This document shows, piece by piece, positions 20,339-28,949 of a stretch of 64,000 nt of DNA. Source of the DNA: an uncultured Bacteroidota bacterium (GTDB lineage Bacteria; Bacteroidota; Bacteroidia; Flavobacteriales; Flavobacteriaceae); NCBI GenBank assembly GCA_902526165.1, contig CABZKA010000007.1, positions 1 through 64,000 on the forward strand, read 5' to 3'. Below the pieces are notes generated by a model, which was not told the DNA's origin, searched no databases, and saw only the letters and a list, made by a program, of their open reading frames with translations. The number at the start of each line of letters is the position of its first letter. Position 1 is the first letter of the stretch. A program made the translations under genes and the position numbers.

Positions 20339-21292
20339 ATGTTTGGATTTAAAAATTTTGGTAATAATGATACAAGATCTGGATTTGGAGTTGGTTTAGT
20401 TGAGCTAGGATCCAAAAATAAAAATATTGTTGCTCTGTGTGCTGATTTAACAGGCTCACTGAAAATGAATGATTTTAAAAATAAATTTCCAGATAGATTT
20501 TTTCAAATTGGGATAGCAGAAGCGAATATGATTGGTATCGCTGCGGGGATGACAATTGGTGAAAAAATTCCATATACTGGTACTTTCGCTAATTTCTCAA
20601 CAGGGAGAGTCTATGATCAAATAAGACAATCTGTTGTGTACTCAGACAAAAATGTTAAGATATGTGCATCTCATGCCGGTATAACATTGGGTGAGGATGG
20701 TGCAACACACCAAATATTAGAAGATATTGGATTAATGAAAATGCTTCCTGGAATGGTTGTAATTAACCCGTGTGATTATAATCAAACAAAAGCGGCAACG
20801 ATTGAAATATCAAAATACCGTGGGCCTGTTTATCTTCGTTTTGGAAGACCAAAAGTACCAAATTTTATGCCTGAAAATCAAAAATTTGAAATTGGAAAAG
20901 GAATTAAACTAGTTGAGGGCAATCAAGTCACAATTGTATGTACAGGCCATCTAGTTTGGCATGCAATTGAGTCTGCAGATTTTTTAAAAAAGGAAGGAGT
21001 TTCTGTAGAAGTTATCAATATTCATACTATTAAACCATTAGATGAAGAAATTATATTAAAATCTTTAGACAAAACAGGCTGTATCGTATGTGCGGAGGAA
21101 CATAATACTATCGGCGGATTGGGAGAATCTATTGCATCATTAATTGTAAGAAATAAATTAGCACCAATGGAATTTGTTGGCGTAAATGATCAATTTGGAG
21201 AATCTGGAAAACCATCTGATTTAATGAAAAAATACGGTCTGTCAACAGAGTCGATTATTGAAAAATGCAACAAGGTTCTAAAGAGAAAATAG
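20339..21292 (+). CDS. Transketolase, C-terminal subunit
   Basis: The second half of the split transketolase, 317 residues, with the pyrimidine-binding domain (GIAEANMIGIAAGMTIGE, TFANFSTGRVYDQIRQSV, SHAGITLGEDGATHQ) and the C-terminal domain (EEHNTIGGLGESIA). It starts immediately after the N-terminal subunit, as a heterodimer partner would. The stop is one base from the stop of the FKBP gene on the other strand. Confidence 0.94.
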   Translation: MFGFKNFGNNDTRSGFGVGLVELGSKNKNIVALCADLTGSLKMNDFKNKFPDRFFQIGIAEANMIGIAAGMTIGEKIPYTGTFANFSTGRVYDQIRQSVVYSDKNVKICASHAGITLGEDGATHQILEDIGLMKMLPGMVVINPCDYNQTKAATIEISKYRGPVYLRFGRPKVPNFMPENQKFEIGKGIKLVEGNQVTIVCTGHLVWHAIESADFLKKEGVSVEVINIHTIKPLDEEIILKSLDKTGCIVCAEEHNTIGGLGESIASLIVRNKLAPMEFVGVNDQFGESGKPSDLMKKYGLSTESIIEKCNKVLKRK

Positions 21293-21293
21293 A

Positions 21294-22223
21294 CTATTCA
21301 TTATCTAAATAATCAGGTATTCCGTCACCATCAGTATCATCAGCAACTCCATCACCATCCATATCATACTCGTCTTTGGTTAATATGCCATCCCCATCAT
21401 CATCTGTATCATAGTAATTTGGAATGGTATCAGTATCTGTATCATCGTTGTCAAAATTACTGTCTCCATTAATATCCTCATAAATTGTAAGGACAGTATC
21501 ATTGTCATGATCTGTTCTATTTAATGTCATCATTTCTATCTGAAATATCAGAGGAGAGTAAGCTGGTATACTTACAGTTGCTCCATTATAATAACCAAGG
21601 CCAGAAGGCATAATAATAAAGCCTATTCCAAAATTTGTGAAGTCATAAGTACCATCACTATTTATATTAATGTTACCCTTTTTTAACAGGGGAACAAATT
21701 CTTGAAAACCACGAACTACATTTTTTGCTTGGAGCCAAATCGGAATCTTTCTTTGATCAAAAACATCTTTGTTCAACAAGATACCTTTATATCTGACATA
21801 AACTGAGTCAGCAACCGTGGGGTTGTCACCAACTCCCTCTCTTAAAATCACATAATATGCAGTATGAGGAAATAAATTGCCATCAGAATCTTTGACATTA
21901 ATCTGGAAACTTGACACCTGCTCATATATTGGAGTCTTATCTGAGTTATCACCACTAATTGAGTCAATAATAAATTCAGGTCCGTCTTTTGGTGTGAGAT
22001 TTGAAAAATCATCATAATTATAAAAGTGATTTTGCATAAAATCGATTATTGAGTCATTCTCGAGGGTATGTTGTTCAGTGTAATCGTTAGCAGGAATTGC
22101 ATTTATGTTGTCATCATCATCCTTTTTACATGATGTAAAACAAAAAATCAATATTGAAATCAGCGAAAAGGATTTAATAATTTGCAAAGTAAATTTATTT
22201 CTCAAATCACGTGCAAGATACAA
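21294..22223 (-). CDS. FKBP-type prolyl isomerase lipoprotein with C-terminal calcium-binding repeats
   Basis: A lipoprotein (lipobox CFTSC at about residues 28-32 of the longest frame) followed by an FKBP fold (about residues 115-235: DSVYVRYKGILLNKDVFDQR, VVRGFQEFVPLLKKG, FIIMPSGLGYYNG). The last 70 residues are Asp-rich thrombospondin-type-3-like repeats (DTDDDGDGILTKDEYDMDGDG and similar), which bind calcium in known proteins. The enzyme would help periplasmic or surface proteins fold. TTG codons at 22223 and 22187 are both possible starts; the second (QIIKSFSLISILIF) gives a normal signal peptide. The tail is discussed under findings. Confidence 0.85.
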   Translation of the reverse strand: MYLARDLRNKFTLQIIKSFSLISILIFCFTSCKKDDDDNINAIPANDYTEQHTLENDSIIDFMQNHFYNYDDFSNLTPKDGPEFIIDSISGDNSDKTPIYEQVSSFQINVKDSDGNLFPHTAYYVILREGVGDNPTVADSVYVRYKGILLNKDVFDQRKIPIWLQAKNVVRGFQEFVPLLKKGNININSDGTYDFTNFGIGFIIMPSGLGYYNGATVSIPAYSPLIFQIEMMTLNRTDHDNDTVLTIYEDINGDSNFDNDDTDTDTIPNYYDTDDDGDGILTKDEYDMDGDGVADDTDGDGIPDYLDNE

Positions 22224-22261
22224 TTTTCTTGATATTTTTGCTGTTATTCATTAAGAGTGTA

Positions 22262-22747
22262 ATGATATTAGATAATGATAAAATTCTAAGAGTATGCAAC
22301 AGACTTGCCTGTCAAATTGTTGAGGAAAGCGATGTGTCAAATCAGATAATACTTGTTGGTATTAAAGAGAAAGGCTATGAAATTGCTAAAATTATCGAAA
22401 AACAGATTAAAATTTTTTGTAATAAAAAGGTAAAACTTTGTGCGATAAAAATTGAAAAAATTAATAATAATATCAATAGTGATATTAAATTTGAGCACAA
22501 ATTTTCTAATGATTGTTTAATATTTATAATTGATGATGTTTTAAATACTGGTAAAACACTTTTTAAATGTGTAAACTACTTCTTTAATTCTGGATATGTG
22601 AATTTAAAAACGATTGTTTTAATTGATAGAGATCACAAAAAACACCCTGTAAATGTTGATATAAAAGGAGTTTCTCTTTCGACAAACTTTGAAGATACTG
22701 TAAAGGTTATTTCTGAAAATAAAAAACTAAGAGCAGTTCTTGTTTAA
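22262..22747 (+). CDS. PyrR-like phosphoribosyltransferase family protein
   Basis: A 161-residue type I phosphoribosyltransferase. The PRPP-binding motif FIIDDVLNTGKTL (about residues 91-103) and the neighbouring VLIDRDHKKHPV are clear. Flavobacteria often keep such a gene beside shikimate kinase; its substrate is not established. The ATG at 22262 is chosen because the earlier part of the frame (from 22211) is a hydrophobic stretch outside the family. The 3' end overlaps aroK on the other strand by 21 bases. Confidence 0.82.
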   Translation: MILDNDKILRVCNRLACQIVEESDVSNQIILVGIKEKGYEIAKIIEKQIKIFCNKKVKLCAIKIEKINNNINSDIKFEHKFSNDCLIFIIDDVLNTGKTLFKCVNYFFNSGYVNLKTIVLIDRDHKKHPVNVDIKGVSLSTNFEDTVKVISENKKLRAVLV

Positions 22748-23287
22748 TAAGTCTATTATTTTATTACAAGCGTACATTTTATCATTTAAGTCATAAACAA
22801 CATGGTATTTAGCCTTATTGTAATAATGAATTCTTTCCAACATATGTTTTGAAACAAATTCAATCATTTTTTTTTCAGTTCTTACATCTTTTATAATTGG
22901 GCGCTTCGCTTTCTTCCTATATAACTTTTTTGATAGTTGTTTAATTTCCGGTTTTAAAAATATAGTTAAACCTGTTTTTTTTAGTATATATTCAATATTA
23001 TCAAAATAACAAGGTGTACCCCCACCCAATGATAAAACAAAAATCTTTTTTTTATTTAAAATATTCTCAAGTAAAGCTCTCTCCTCTTTTCTAAAGTTAA
23101 TTTCACCTTGCTCAAGGAAAATTTCATTTATAGTTTTATTAAATTTATTTTCAATCAATTTGTCAAGATCGTAGAATTTAATATTGAGAATTTTTGATAT
23201 TTTTTTTCCTATGCTTGTTTTACCAGAGCCCATATAACCTAATAAAATAATGGGTTGATTTATTTTTTTTAAAATGTCTTGGTACAT
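22727..23287 (-). CDS. aroK: Shikimate kinase
   Basis: AroK phosphorylates shikimate in the aromatic amino acid pathway. The protein has Walker A GYMGSGKTSIGK (about residues 17-28), the FYDLDKLIE segment that binds shikimate, FRKEERALL, LSLGGGTPCY and the lid RxxKAKRPII. At 186 residues it is slightly longer than usual. The ATG at 23287 is preferred to a TTG nine bases upstream. Confidence 0.93.
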   Translation of the reverse strand: MYQDILKKINQPIILLGYMGSGKTSIGKKISKILNIKFYDLDKLIENKFNKTINEIFLEQGEINFRKEERALLENILNKKKIFVLSLGGGTPCYFDNIEYILKKTGLTIFLKPEIKQLSKKLYRKKAKRPIIKDVRTEKKMIEFVSKHMLERIHYYNKAKYHVVYDLNDKMYACNKIIDLLNKNCS

Positions 23288-23313
23288 CGATGACAAATTT
23301 AAAGGAAATTATG

Positions 23314-23345
23314 TTTGAAAAATGGTATTATTGGTCCTATATTTG
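23314..23345 (+). promoter_or_regulatory. Bacteroidota-type promoter for tRNA-Lys, tRNA-Leu and perhaps crtIBZ
   Basis: TTTG (23314-23317), 20 bases, then TATATTTG (23338-23345) fits the -33/-7 consensus. tRNA-Lys starts 15 bases later. No second promoter or terminator is evident between the tRNAs and crtI. Confidence 0.8.
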
Positions 23346-23360
23346 CAAACGTTAAAATCA

Positions 23361-23433
23361 GACCTGGTAGCTCAGTTGGTAGAGCATCTCCCTTTTAAGG
23401 AGAGGGTCCTGGGTTCGAGCCCCAGCCAGGTCA
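23361..23433 (+). tRNA. tRNA-Lys (TTT)
   Basis: A 73-base cloverleaf: acceptor GACCTGG/CCAGGTC with discriminator A, D arm GCTC...GAGC, anticodon stem TCTCC/GGAGA around CTTTTAA (anticodon TTT), T arm CTGGG-TTCGAGC-CCCAG. No encoded CCA. First of a two-tRNA unit, eight bases before tRNA-Leu. Confidence 0.97.
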
Positions 23434-23441
23434 CAATTCTA

Positions 23442-23525
23442 GCGCACGTGGCGGAACTGGTAGACGCGCTAGGTTGAGGGCCTAGTGGGAAATTTCCCTT
23501 GGAGGTTCGAGTCCTCTCGTGCGCA
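23442..23525 (+). tRNA. tRNA-Leu (GAG)
   Basis: An 84-base class II tRNA: acceptor GCGCACG/CGTGCGC with discriminator A, anticodon stem CTAGG/CCTAG around TTGAGGG (anticodon GAG), long variable arm GGGAAATTTCCC and T arm GAGG-TTCGAGT-CCTC. The crtI start codon lies 10 bases after its 3' end. Confidence 0.96.
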
Positions 23526-23534
23526 CTATATATT

Positions 23535-25004
23535 TTGAAAAAAAAAGTTTTTATAATTGGTTCTGGGTTTTCGTCCCTTTCAGCAGCGTGTTATCTAGCA
23601 AAATATGGTTTTGATGTATCAGTCTTTGAAAAAAATGACAGTTTCGGAGGAAGAGCTAGACAATTTAAAATGAATGGATATACATTTGATATGGGACCAA
23701 GTTGGTATTGGATGCCTGATGTTTTTGAAAGATTTTTCAATGATTTCAATAAAAAATCAGTTGAGCTCTATAAAATAAAAAAATTGGATCCAGGATACAA
23801 AGTGTTTTATAAAAACAATCAGTCTGTGTCAATAAGCTCCGATGTAAATAAAATTATAGAAACCTTTGAAAATATTGAAAAGGGAAGTGGAGATAAGTTA
23901 AAAAAATTTTTAAAAGAGGCTAAAGATAATTATGAATTAGCTGTCAAAGATATGCTATATAAAATGCCAGGTTTTTCAATACTTGAATTAATAAATTTTA
24001 GGACAATCCTAAAATTTAAGTTGTTTTTAACTAATATAAATAAACAAGTTAACAGCATTTTTAAAAACGAAATGTTGAGGTCAATACTCAAGTTCCCAGT
24101 CTTATTTTTAGGAGCAAAGCCAAATAACACCCCTGCTTTTTACAATTTCATGAACTATGCAGATTTTGGATTAGGTACATGGCAACCAAAAAACGGGTTT
24201 TATGATGTTGTAAAATCAATGTTATCAATTGCAGAGGAACAAGGAGTTAAATTTTATAAAAACTCTACAGTTAATAAAATAAACATTGATTGTGGTCAAG
24301 TAAAAAGTATTACTGTTAATAACAAGGAATTGAATTGTGACTTTCTTGTTTCTGGAGCAGATTATGCTCACACTGAAAACTTAATGGATATAAAATATAG
24401 ACAATATTCAGATAATTACTGGAATAATAGAGTTTGGTCTCCATCATCACTGCTATTTTACATTGGAATAAAAAAAAGATTAAAAAATTTAAATCATCAC
24501 AACTTATTTTTTGATACAAGTTTTGAAAAACACTCAGATGAGATTTATACACATCCATCTTGGCCTGAAAACCCATTATTTTACGTTAACCTAACATCAA
24601 AAACTTTTGAACATACAGCCCCAAAAGGACATGAAAACTGCTTTATTTTGATACCAATTGCAACTAACCTAAAAGATACAGAAGATACAAGAGAAAAATA
24701 TTTCAATATGGTATTAGATCGAATGGAAAATTTGACCAACCAAAAAATCAGAGATTATATTGACTTTAAAAGATCCTATTGTATAAAAGATTTCAAAGAT
24801 GATTATAATTCTTTTGGTGGTAATGCATATGGTCTTGCTAATACACTTTTACAAACAGCTTTTTTAAGACCTAAATTAAAAAGTAAAAAAGTAAAAAAAT
24901 TGTATTTTAGTGGTCAGCTAACAGTACCGGGACCAGGTGTTCCACCAGCAATTGTCTCTGGAAAGCTTGTAGCAAACATTATAAAAAATGAAGGAATTAT
25001 TTGA
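23535..25004 (+). CDS. crtI: Phytoene desaturase CrtI
   Basis: CrtI introduces double bonds into phytoene to form lycopene. The 489-residue FAD enzyme has the N-terminal dinucleotide-binding motif VFIIGSGFSSLSAACYLA with FEKNDSFGGRA, and the C-terminal family motif FSGQLTVPGPGVPPAIVSGK. The frame opens at 23499 inside tRNA-Leu; the family start and the end of the tRNA both favour TTG at 23535 (KKKVFIIGSG). The gene overlaps crtB by 17 bases, so crtI-crtB-crtZ is one unit. Confidence 0.95.
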   Translation: MKKKVFIIGSGFSSLSAACYLAKYGFDVSVFEKNDSFGGRARQFKMNGYTFDMGPSWYWMPDVFERFFNDFNKKSVELYKIKKLDPGYKVFYKNNQSVSISSDVNKIIETFENIEKGSGDKLKKFLKEAKDNYELAVKDMLYKMPGFSILELINFRTILKFKLFLTNINKQVNSIFKNEMLRSILKFPVLFLGAKPNNTPAFYNFMNYADFGLGTWQPKNGFYDVVKSMLSIAEEQGVKFYKNSTVNKINIDCGQVKSITVNNKELNCDFLVSGADYAHTENLMDIKYRQYSDNYWNNRVWSPSSLLFYIGIKKRLKNLNHHNLFFDTSFEKHSDEIYTHPSWPENPLFYVNLTSKTFEHTAPKGHENCFILIPIATNLKDTEDTREKYFNMVLDRMENLTNQKIRDYIDFKRSYCIKDFKDDYNSFGGNAYGLANTLLQTAFLRPKLKSKKVKKLYFSGQLTVPGPGVPPAIVSGKLVANIIKNEGII

Positions 25005-25827
25005 TAAAGTATCTGCTGATTGTTCTAGAAATGTCACTAAAACATACAGTACCTCTTTTAGCCTAGCTACAAGAATGTTATCTAAAAATATAAGAGAAGA
25101 TATTTACAATATTTACGGATTTGTCAGGTTTGCTGATGAAATTGTTGATACATTTCACAATTACGATAAAGAAACGCTCTTAAATAGATTCATAGATGAG
25201 CTTGAATATTCATTAAATAACAATATTAGCTTAAATCCTATCTTAAATTCATTTCAAAATACTGTCAAAAAACATAATATTGATAAACACTTAATTGATT
25301 CATTTTTGAGTAGCATGCGGCTTGACCTTGAAAAAAAAGAATATTCTTCTGATGAAGATTACAAAAGTTATATATACGGCTCAGCAGATGTTGTAGGATT
25401 AATGTGTTTAAAAGTTTTTGTACAAGGTGATACTGATATGTATAAAAAACTAAAACCTTATGCTATATCCCTAGGCTCTGCTTTTCAAAAAGTTAATTTT
25501 TTAAGAGACTACAAAGCTGATTTAAAAGAATTAAACAGAGTCTATTTCCCTAATCTTGTCAACAACTCATTTGATGATGAGGCGAAGAAAAAAATTCTAA
25601 GCGAGATAAAAGAGGATTTTTCTATAGCTTTAAAAGGTATATACATGCTTCCAAACAATTCAAAGTTTGGCGTTTATGCAGCATATAAATATTATAAAAG
25701 ACTATTGAAAAAGTTAGATAATGCATCATCATCTGTAATAAAAAATAAAAGAGTCAGAGTCCCTAATTATCAAAAAGTTGATGTTTTAGCTCGCTCATAT
25801 GTTAGATATAGATTAAATATTTTATAA
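24988..25827 (+). CDS. crtB: Phytoene synthase CrtB
   Basis: CrtB condenses two geranylgeranyl diphosphates to phytoene, the first carotenoid-specific step. The 279-residue protein has the first Asp-rich motif FADEIVDTF (about residues 47-55) and the second, KVNFLRDYKADLKELNRVYFP (about residues 168-188), that hold Mg-diphosphate. The start ATG lies inside the end of crtI, and crtZ begins at its stop codon. Confidence 0.95.
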   Translation: MKELFDKVSADCSRNVTKTYSTSFSLATRMLSKNIREDIYNIYGFVRFADEIVDTFHNYDKETLLNRFIDELEYSLNNNISLNPILNSFQNTVKKHNIDKHLIDSFLSSMRLDLEKKEYSSDEDYKSYIYGSADVVGLMCLKVFVQGDTDMYKKLKPYAISLGSAFQKVNFLRDYKADLKELNRVYFPNLVNNSFDDEAKKKILSEIKEDFSIALKGIYMLPNNSKFGVYAAYKYYKRLLKKLDNASSSVIKNKRVRVPNYQKVDVLARSYVRYRLNIL

Positions 25828-26273
25828 TGGAAACATTTCTTTGGATATTATCACTAATTGGAACATTTTGTTTTATGGAATTTATGGCTTGGTTTAGTCA
25901 TAAATATATTATGCATGGATTTCTTTGGAGTTTACACAAAGACCATCATGTTAAAGATCATGATTCATGGTTTGAAAGAAATGATTTTTTCTTCATTTTT
26001 TATGCTGTGGTTAGTATGGCATTTGTTATCTCATGGACTGAACTTGGCTTTGTATATGGTTTACCAATAGCAATTGGTATATTTCTTTATGGATTAACTT
26101 ACTTTATAGTTCACGATATATTTATTCATAGGAGATTTAAGCTGTTTAGAAACGCTAATAACTGGTATGCCAAAGGCATTAGAAGGGCTCATAAAATGCA
26201 TCATAAAAATATTAAAAAAGGCGGAGGAGAATGCTTCGGAATGCTGTTTGTTCCTTTTAAGTATTTTAAATAA
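25827..26273 (+). CDS. crtZ: Beta-carotene hydroxylase CrtZ
   Basis: CrtZ adds 3-hydroxyl groups to beta-ionone rings, giving zeaxanthin. The 148-residue membrane protein has the His clusters of the fatty-acid-hydroxylase superfamily: HKYIMHG and HKDHHV (about residues 26-43), HDIFIHRR (about 97-104) and HKMHHK (about 121-126), with membrane helices between. The ATG overlaps the crtB stop by one base. Its substrate needs a lycopene cyclase, which is not encoded next to it. The end overlaps ribH by eight bases. Confidence 0.92.
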   Translation: METFLWILSLIGTFCFMEFMAWFSHKYIMHGFLWSLHKDHHVKDHDSWFERNDFFFIFYAVVSMAFVISWTELGFVYGLPIAIGIFLYGLTYFIVHDIFIHRRFKLFRNANNWYAKGIRRAHKMHHKNIKKGGGECFGMLFVPFKYFK

Positions 26274-26736
26274 GGCTCATTTTAGCCGCAGCAGCTGCAC
26301 AATCAAAACCCTTATTTCCTAAATTTCCTCCACTTCTTTCAAGTGACTGCTCAATATTATTAGCTGTTAAGACACAAGCTATTACAGGGCATTCTGATGT
26401 TAAATTTAAATCCTTGATTCCGTTAAAAACAGAGTTGCAGATAAAATCAAAGTGTTTTGTTTCACCTTTTATGACACTACCAACTGCAATAATTGCATCA
26501 TATTTATTTTTATCAGACATTTTCTTACAGCCATAAATAAGCTCAAAACTTCCGGGAACTGAACAAATTGTAATTTTATCCTTTTCCAAACCGATTGCTG
26601 AAAAGAATTCAAAGGCACCCTTGAGTAATCTATTAATTATTTCAATGTTCCATTCTGAATGAACTATTGCAAACTTCTTTTCTCTTGCAATTTTGAGGGA
26701 ATCTAAATTTATATTAGACTTTTTCTTAGTTGACAT
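26266..26736 (-). CDS. ribH: 6,7-dimethyl-8-ribityllumazine synthase
   Basis: RibH makes the lumazine precursor of riboflavin and forms a 60-mer or pentamer. The 156-residue protein shows the family order: IVHSEWNIEI, SVPGSFELIYGCKKM, AVGSVIKGETKHFDFICN with the catalytic His, and FGVLTAN-like VLTANNIEQSLERSGG. The start shares one base with the stop of the TPR gene (TAATG), so the two are coupled. Flavins are also cofactors of the photolyases downstream. Confidence 0.95.
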   Translation of the reverse strand: MSTKKKSNINLDSLKIAREKKFAIVHSEWNIEIINRLLKGAFEFFSAIGLEKDKITICSVPGSFELIYGCKKMSDKNKYDAIIAVGSVIKGETKHFDFICNSVFNGIKDLNLTSECPVIACVLTANNIEQSLERSGGNLGNKGFDCAAAAAKMSLI

Positions 26737-27482
26737 TATTTTGCCTGTTCTATTTTGATATCAATTAGATCAGCTTCAGCAGATTTTGGAAAATCAGTTT
26801 TAATCTTATTGAAAAAACTTGACGCTTTTTTATTATTACCAATTTTCAAAGAAACATCACCAGCCTTTAGTAAAATGATTGGGCTTGTAAAACTATTGGA
26901 TGTAGATTTTAAGGCTTTTTGATAATAGTTGAGTGCATCTTCAAATTGATTAAGCTGAATAAAAGAGTCACCAATTGTTGTAAGAGATAATGAATTTAGA
27001 ACATCATCATTAGATGAAAATTTACCCAAATATTCGATAGCCAAATCATATTTTTTTAAATGATAATAAGCCATACCAGATGAGTAATATGAAATATTAG
27101 AGGCAGGAGTCCCAGAATAATTCTCAATTATATCTAAAAAACCAAATTTTCCATCAGCACCTTTTAATGACAGATTATATAACGAATCTTTGTTGTTGGC
27201 TGAATTTAAGGCTAAATCAAAATACTTTTGAGCAGTGAAAATTTCAACATTAGATTCATCAATTTTAGGCTGAAAAATAAATTTATCATAAGAAAAATAA
27301 AGAGCAAAAATTACAACCAAAGCAGTAACACCATAAACTAGATAATTTTGATAGCTACTTAAAAAAAGTTCAGATTTACTTGCACTTGTATCTAGAGTTT
27401 CAAATACCTTTTTTGTTGAGCTATTTTCATTAGAAACTCTGCTTTTTCTTATTTTATTTGATTTCTTTTTATATGTTGACAT
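26736..27482 (-). CDS. Membrane-anchored TPR protein (YfgM-like)
   Basis: A protein of about 248 residues: a basic, Ser-rich cytoplasmic start, one membrane helix (about residues 47-65) and tetratricopeptide-like repeats to the end (AYYHLKKYDLAIEYLGKF, IQLNQFEDALNYYQKAL, SLKIGNNKKASSFFNKI). The layout recalls YfgM, a periplasmic chaperone partner of the Sec translocon, but flavobacterial members are uncharacterised. Of two ATGs six bases apart (27488, 27482), the second is preferred because the first falls in the expected promoter spacer. Confidence 0.75.
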   Translation of the reverse strand: MSTYKKKSNKIRKSRVSNENSSTKKVFETLDTSASKSELFLSSYQNYLVYGVTALVVIFALYFSYDKFIFQPKIDESNVEIFTAQKYFDLALNSANNKDSLYNLSLKGADGKFGFLDIIENYSGTPASNISYYSSGMAYYHLKKYDLAIEYLGKFSSNDDVLNSLSLTTIGDSFIQLNQFEDALNYYQKALKSTSNSFTSPIILLKAGDVSLKIGNNKKASSFFNKIKTDFPKSAEADLIDIKIEQAK

Positions 27483-27490
27483 GCGCATGG

Positions 27491-27498
27491 CAAAAATA
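27491..27498 (-). promoter_or_regulatory. -7 promoter element for the TPR gene and ribH
   Basis: Minus-strand TATTTTTG (27498-27491) fits TAnnTTTG. Only eight bases separate it from the ATG at 27482, so the transcript would start one or two bases before the start codon. Confidence 0.5.
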
Positions 27499-27568
27499 TA
27501 ATTTTATTTAAATGATGCATGATAATTAGTTAATTATTTTATATAATTTGCAGATGTAAATAAATCCA

Positions 27569-28657
27569 ATGTCTAGTTTACTTTTATATAAAATATCCAT
27601 TTTAAACTATAAAAATATATTAGATAAAACATTCAATTTTGATAGTAAAATCAATTGTTTTATTGGCAATAATGGGGTTGGCAAAACAAATATATTAGAC
27701 TCAATATATCACTTGGCAATTGGAAGGAGTTCTTTTTCAGTCTCTAATGAAAACAACATAAATCATGATTCAGAGTTTATGGTTTTAGATGGTGTCTTTT
27801 TGATCAATGAAAAAAGGGAAAATATAACGTGTAGCTTGAAAAGAAATGAAACTAAGGTTTTAAAAAGAAATGAAAAAGTTTATAAAAAACTTTCTAATCA
27901 TTTTGGGTTAATTCCCGTCGTACTAATTTCCCCTTATGATACAAATTTAATTATTGAAGGAAGTTTTGAAAGAAGAAAATTCATGGACAGTATAATATCA
28001 ACTTATAACAAAACTTATCTGCAGAATATAATAACGCACGGAAAATTAATAAAACAGAGAAATAAAATTTTAAAATATTTTAATAAATCAACGAAAGTTG
28101 ATATGGATAGTATTTTAATCTATGATGATCAAATAATTAAACTCTCCAAACCAATTCATGAGTGCAGAAAAAAATTTATAAATGAATTTATGCCTATAGT
28201 AATTGATAAATACAATAAAATTTCTGGTAAAAATGAAAAAGTAAGCTTAAGTTATAAAAGCGACCTAAATGACAACGAAATAGCTGACTTATTAAAAAAT
28301 TCTTTTCAAAAAGATATGATTTTACAATTTACATCATGTGGAATTCATAAAGATGATTTAATATTTAAGATTAGTAATAGTTCAATTAAAAGGTTTGGGA
28401 GTCAGGGTCAGCAAAAATCTTTTCTCATTTCTTTAAGGTTTGCTGAATTTGAATTTTTAAAAAACAATAACTACATCTCACCCATTCTTTTAATGGATGA
28501 CATATTTGACAAACTAGATATTGAAAGAGTAAAGAATATTGTTGACTTAGTGAATTCATCAGAATTTGGTCAACTATTTATTTCTGATACAGATAAAATA
28601 AGAATTGAAAAAGTTTTAAGTAGCTTGAAAAACTCCTCTAAGATTTTTGAAATATGA
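27569..28657 (+). CDS. recF: DNA replication and repair protein RecF
   Basis: RecF is an SMC-like ATPase that loads RecA at gapped DNA with RecO and RecR. The 362-residue protein has Walker A GNNGVGKTNILDSIY (about residues 31-45), the GIHKDDL segment, the ABC signature FGSQGQQKS (about 275-283) and Walker B PILLMDDIFDKLD. It is followed by the DciA-like gene with an ATGA overlap. dnaN and dnaA are not in the window. Confidence 0.95.
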   Translation: MSSLLLYKISILNYKNILDKTFNFDSKINCFIGNNGVGKTNILDSIYHLAIGRSSFSVSNENNINHDSEFMVLDGVFLINEKRENITCSLKRNETKVLKRNEKVYKKLSNHFGLIPVVLISPYDTNLIIEGSFERRKFMDSIISTYNKTYLQNIITHGKLIKQRNKILKYFNKSTKVDMDSILIYDDQIIKLSKPIHECRKKFINEFMPIVIDKYNKISGKNEKVSLSYKSDLNDNEIADLLKNSFQKDMILQFTSCGIHKDDLIFKISNSSIKRFGSQGQQKSFLISLRFAEFEFLKNNNYISPILLMDDIFDKLDIERVKNIVDLVNSSEFGQLFISDTDKIRIEKVLSSLKNSSKIFEI

Positions 28658-28947
28658 AAAGGAATAATGAAACAAGTAGCATTAAAGAAGTTCTAGATAG
28701 TTTTTTCAATCAAAAACAAATTAATCAAGGTGTAATAAATTCAAAAATTGGTATTGCTTGGAAAAAGACCGCTGGTAATCAACTATCGAAATACACAAAA
28801 GATATTTATCTAAAAAAAAACACTTTATTTATTAGAGTTAGTAATCCAATGCTCAAGGAAGAAATTTCTTATTCAAAAAATAAAATTATTGAATTAATTA
28901 ATTGTGAATTAAAACAGGATATTATTGAAAAAATAGTTCTATTGTAG
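28654..28947 (+). CDS. DUF721/DciA-like protein, candidate helicase loader
   Basis: A 97-residue basic protein of the DUF721 (DciA) family, recognisable from IKEVLDSFF at the start, IGIAWKKTAGNQLSKYT in the middle and LFIRVSNPMLKEEISYSKNKIIELIN at the end. DciA loads DnaB in bacteria that lack DnaC/DnaI. The ATGA overlap with recF points to coupled translation. dnaB itself lies 13 kb away. I see no typical dnaC-like gene in the window, which fits but does not prove a DciA role. Confidence 0.8.
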   Translation: MKRNNETSSIKEVLDSFFNQKQINQGVINSKIGIAWKKTAGNQLSKYTKDIYLKKNTLFIRVSNPMLKEEISYSKNKIIELINCELKQDIIEKIVLL

Positions 28948-28949
28948 GT

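Noticed and set aside
23499-23534. Earlier start for crtI within tRNA-Leu
   Set aside because: These codons overlap the T arm and acceptor of the tRNA and add residues not expected in CrtI; the TTG at 23535 fits the family.
24316-24576. 86-codon frame antisense to crtI
   Set aside because: It is entirely inside crtI, with no recognisable features.
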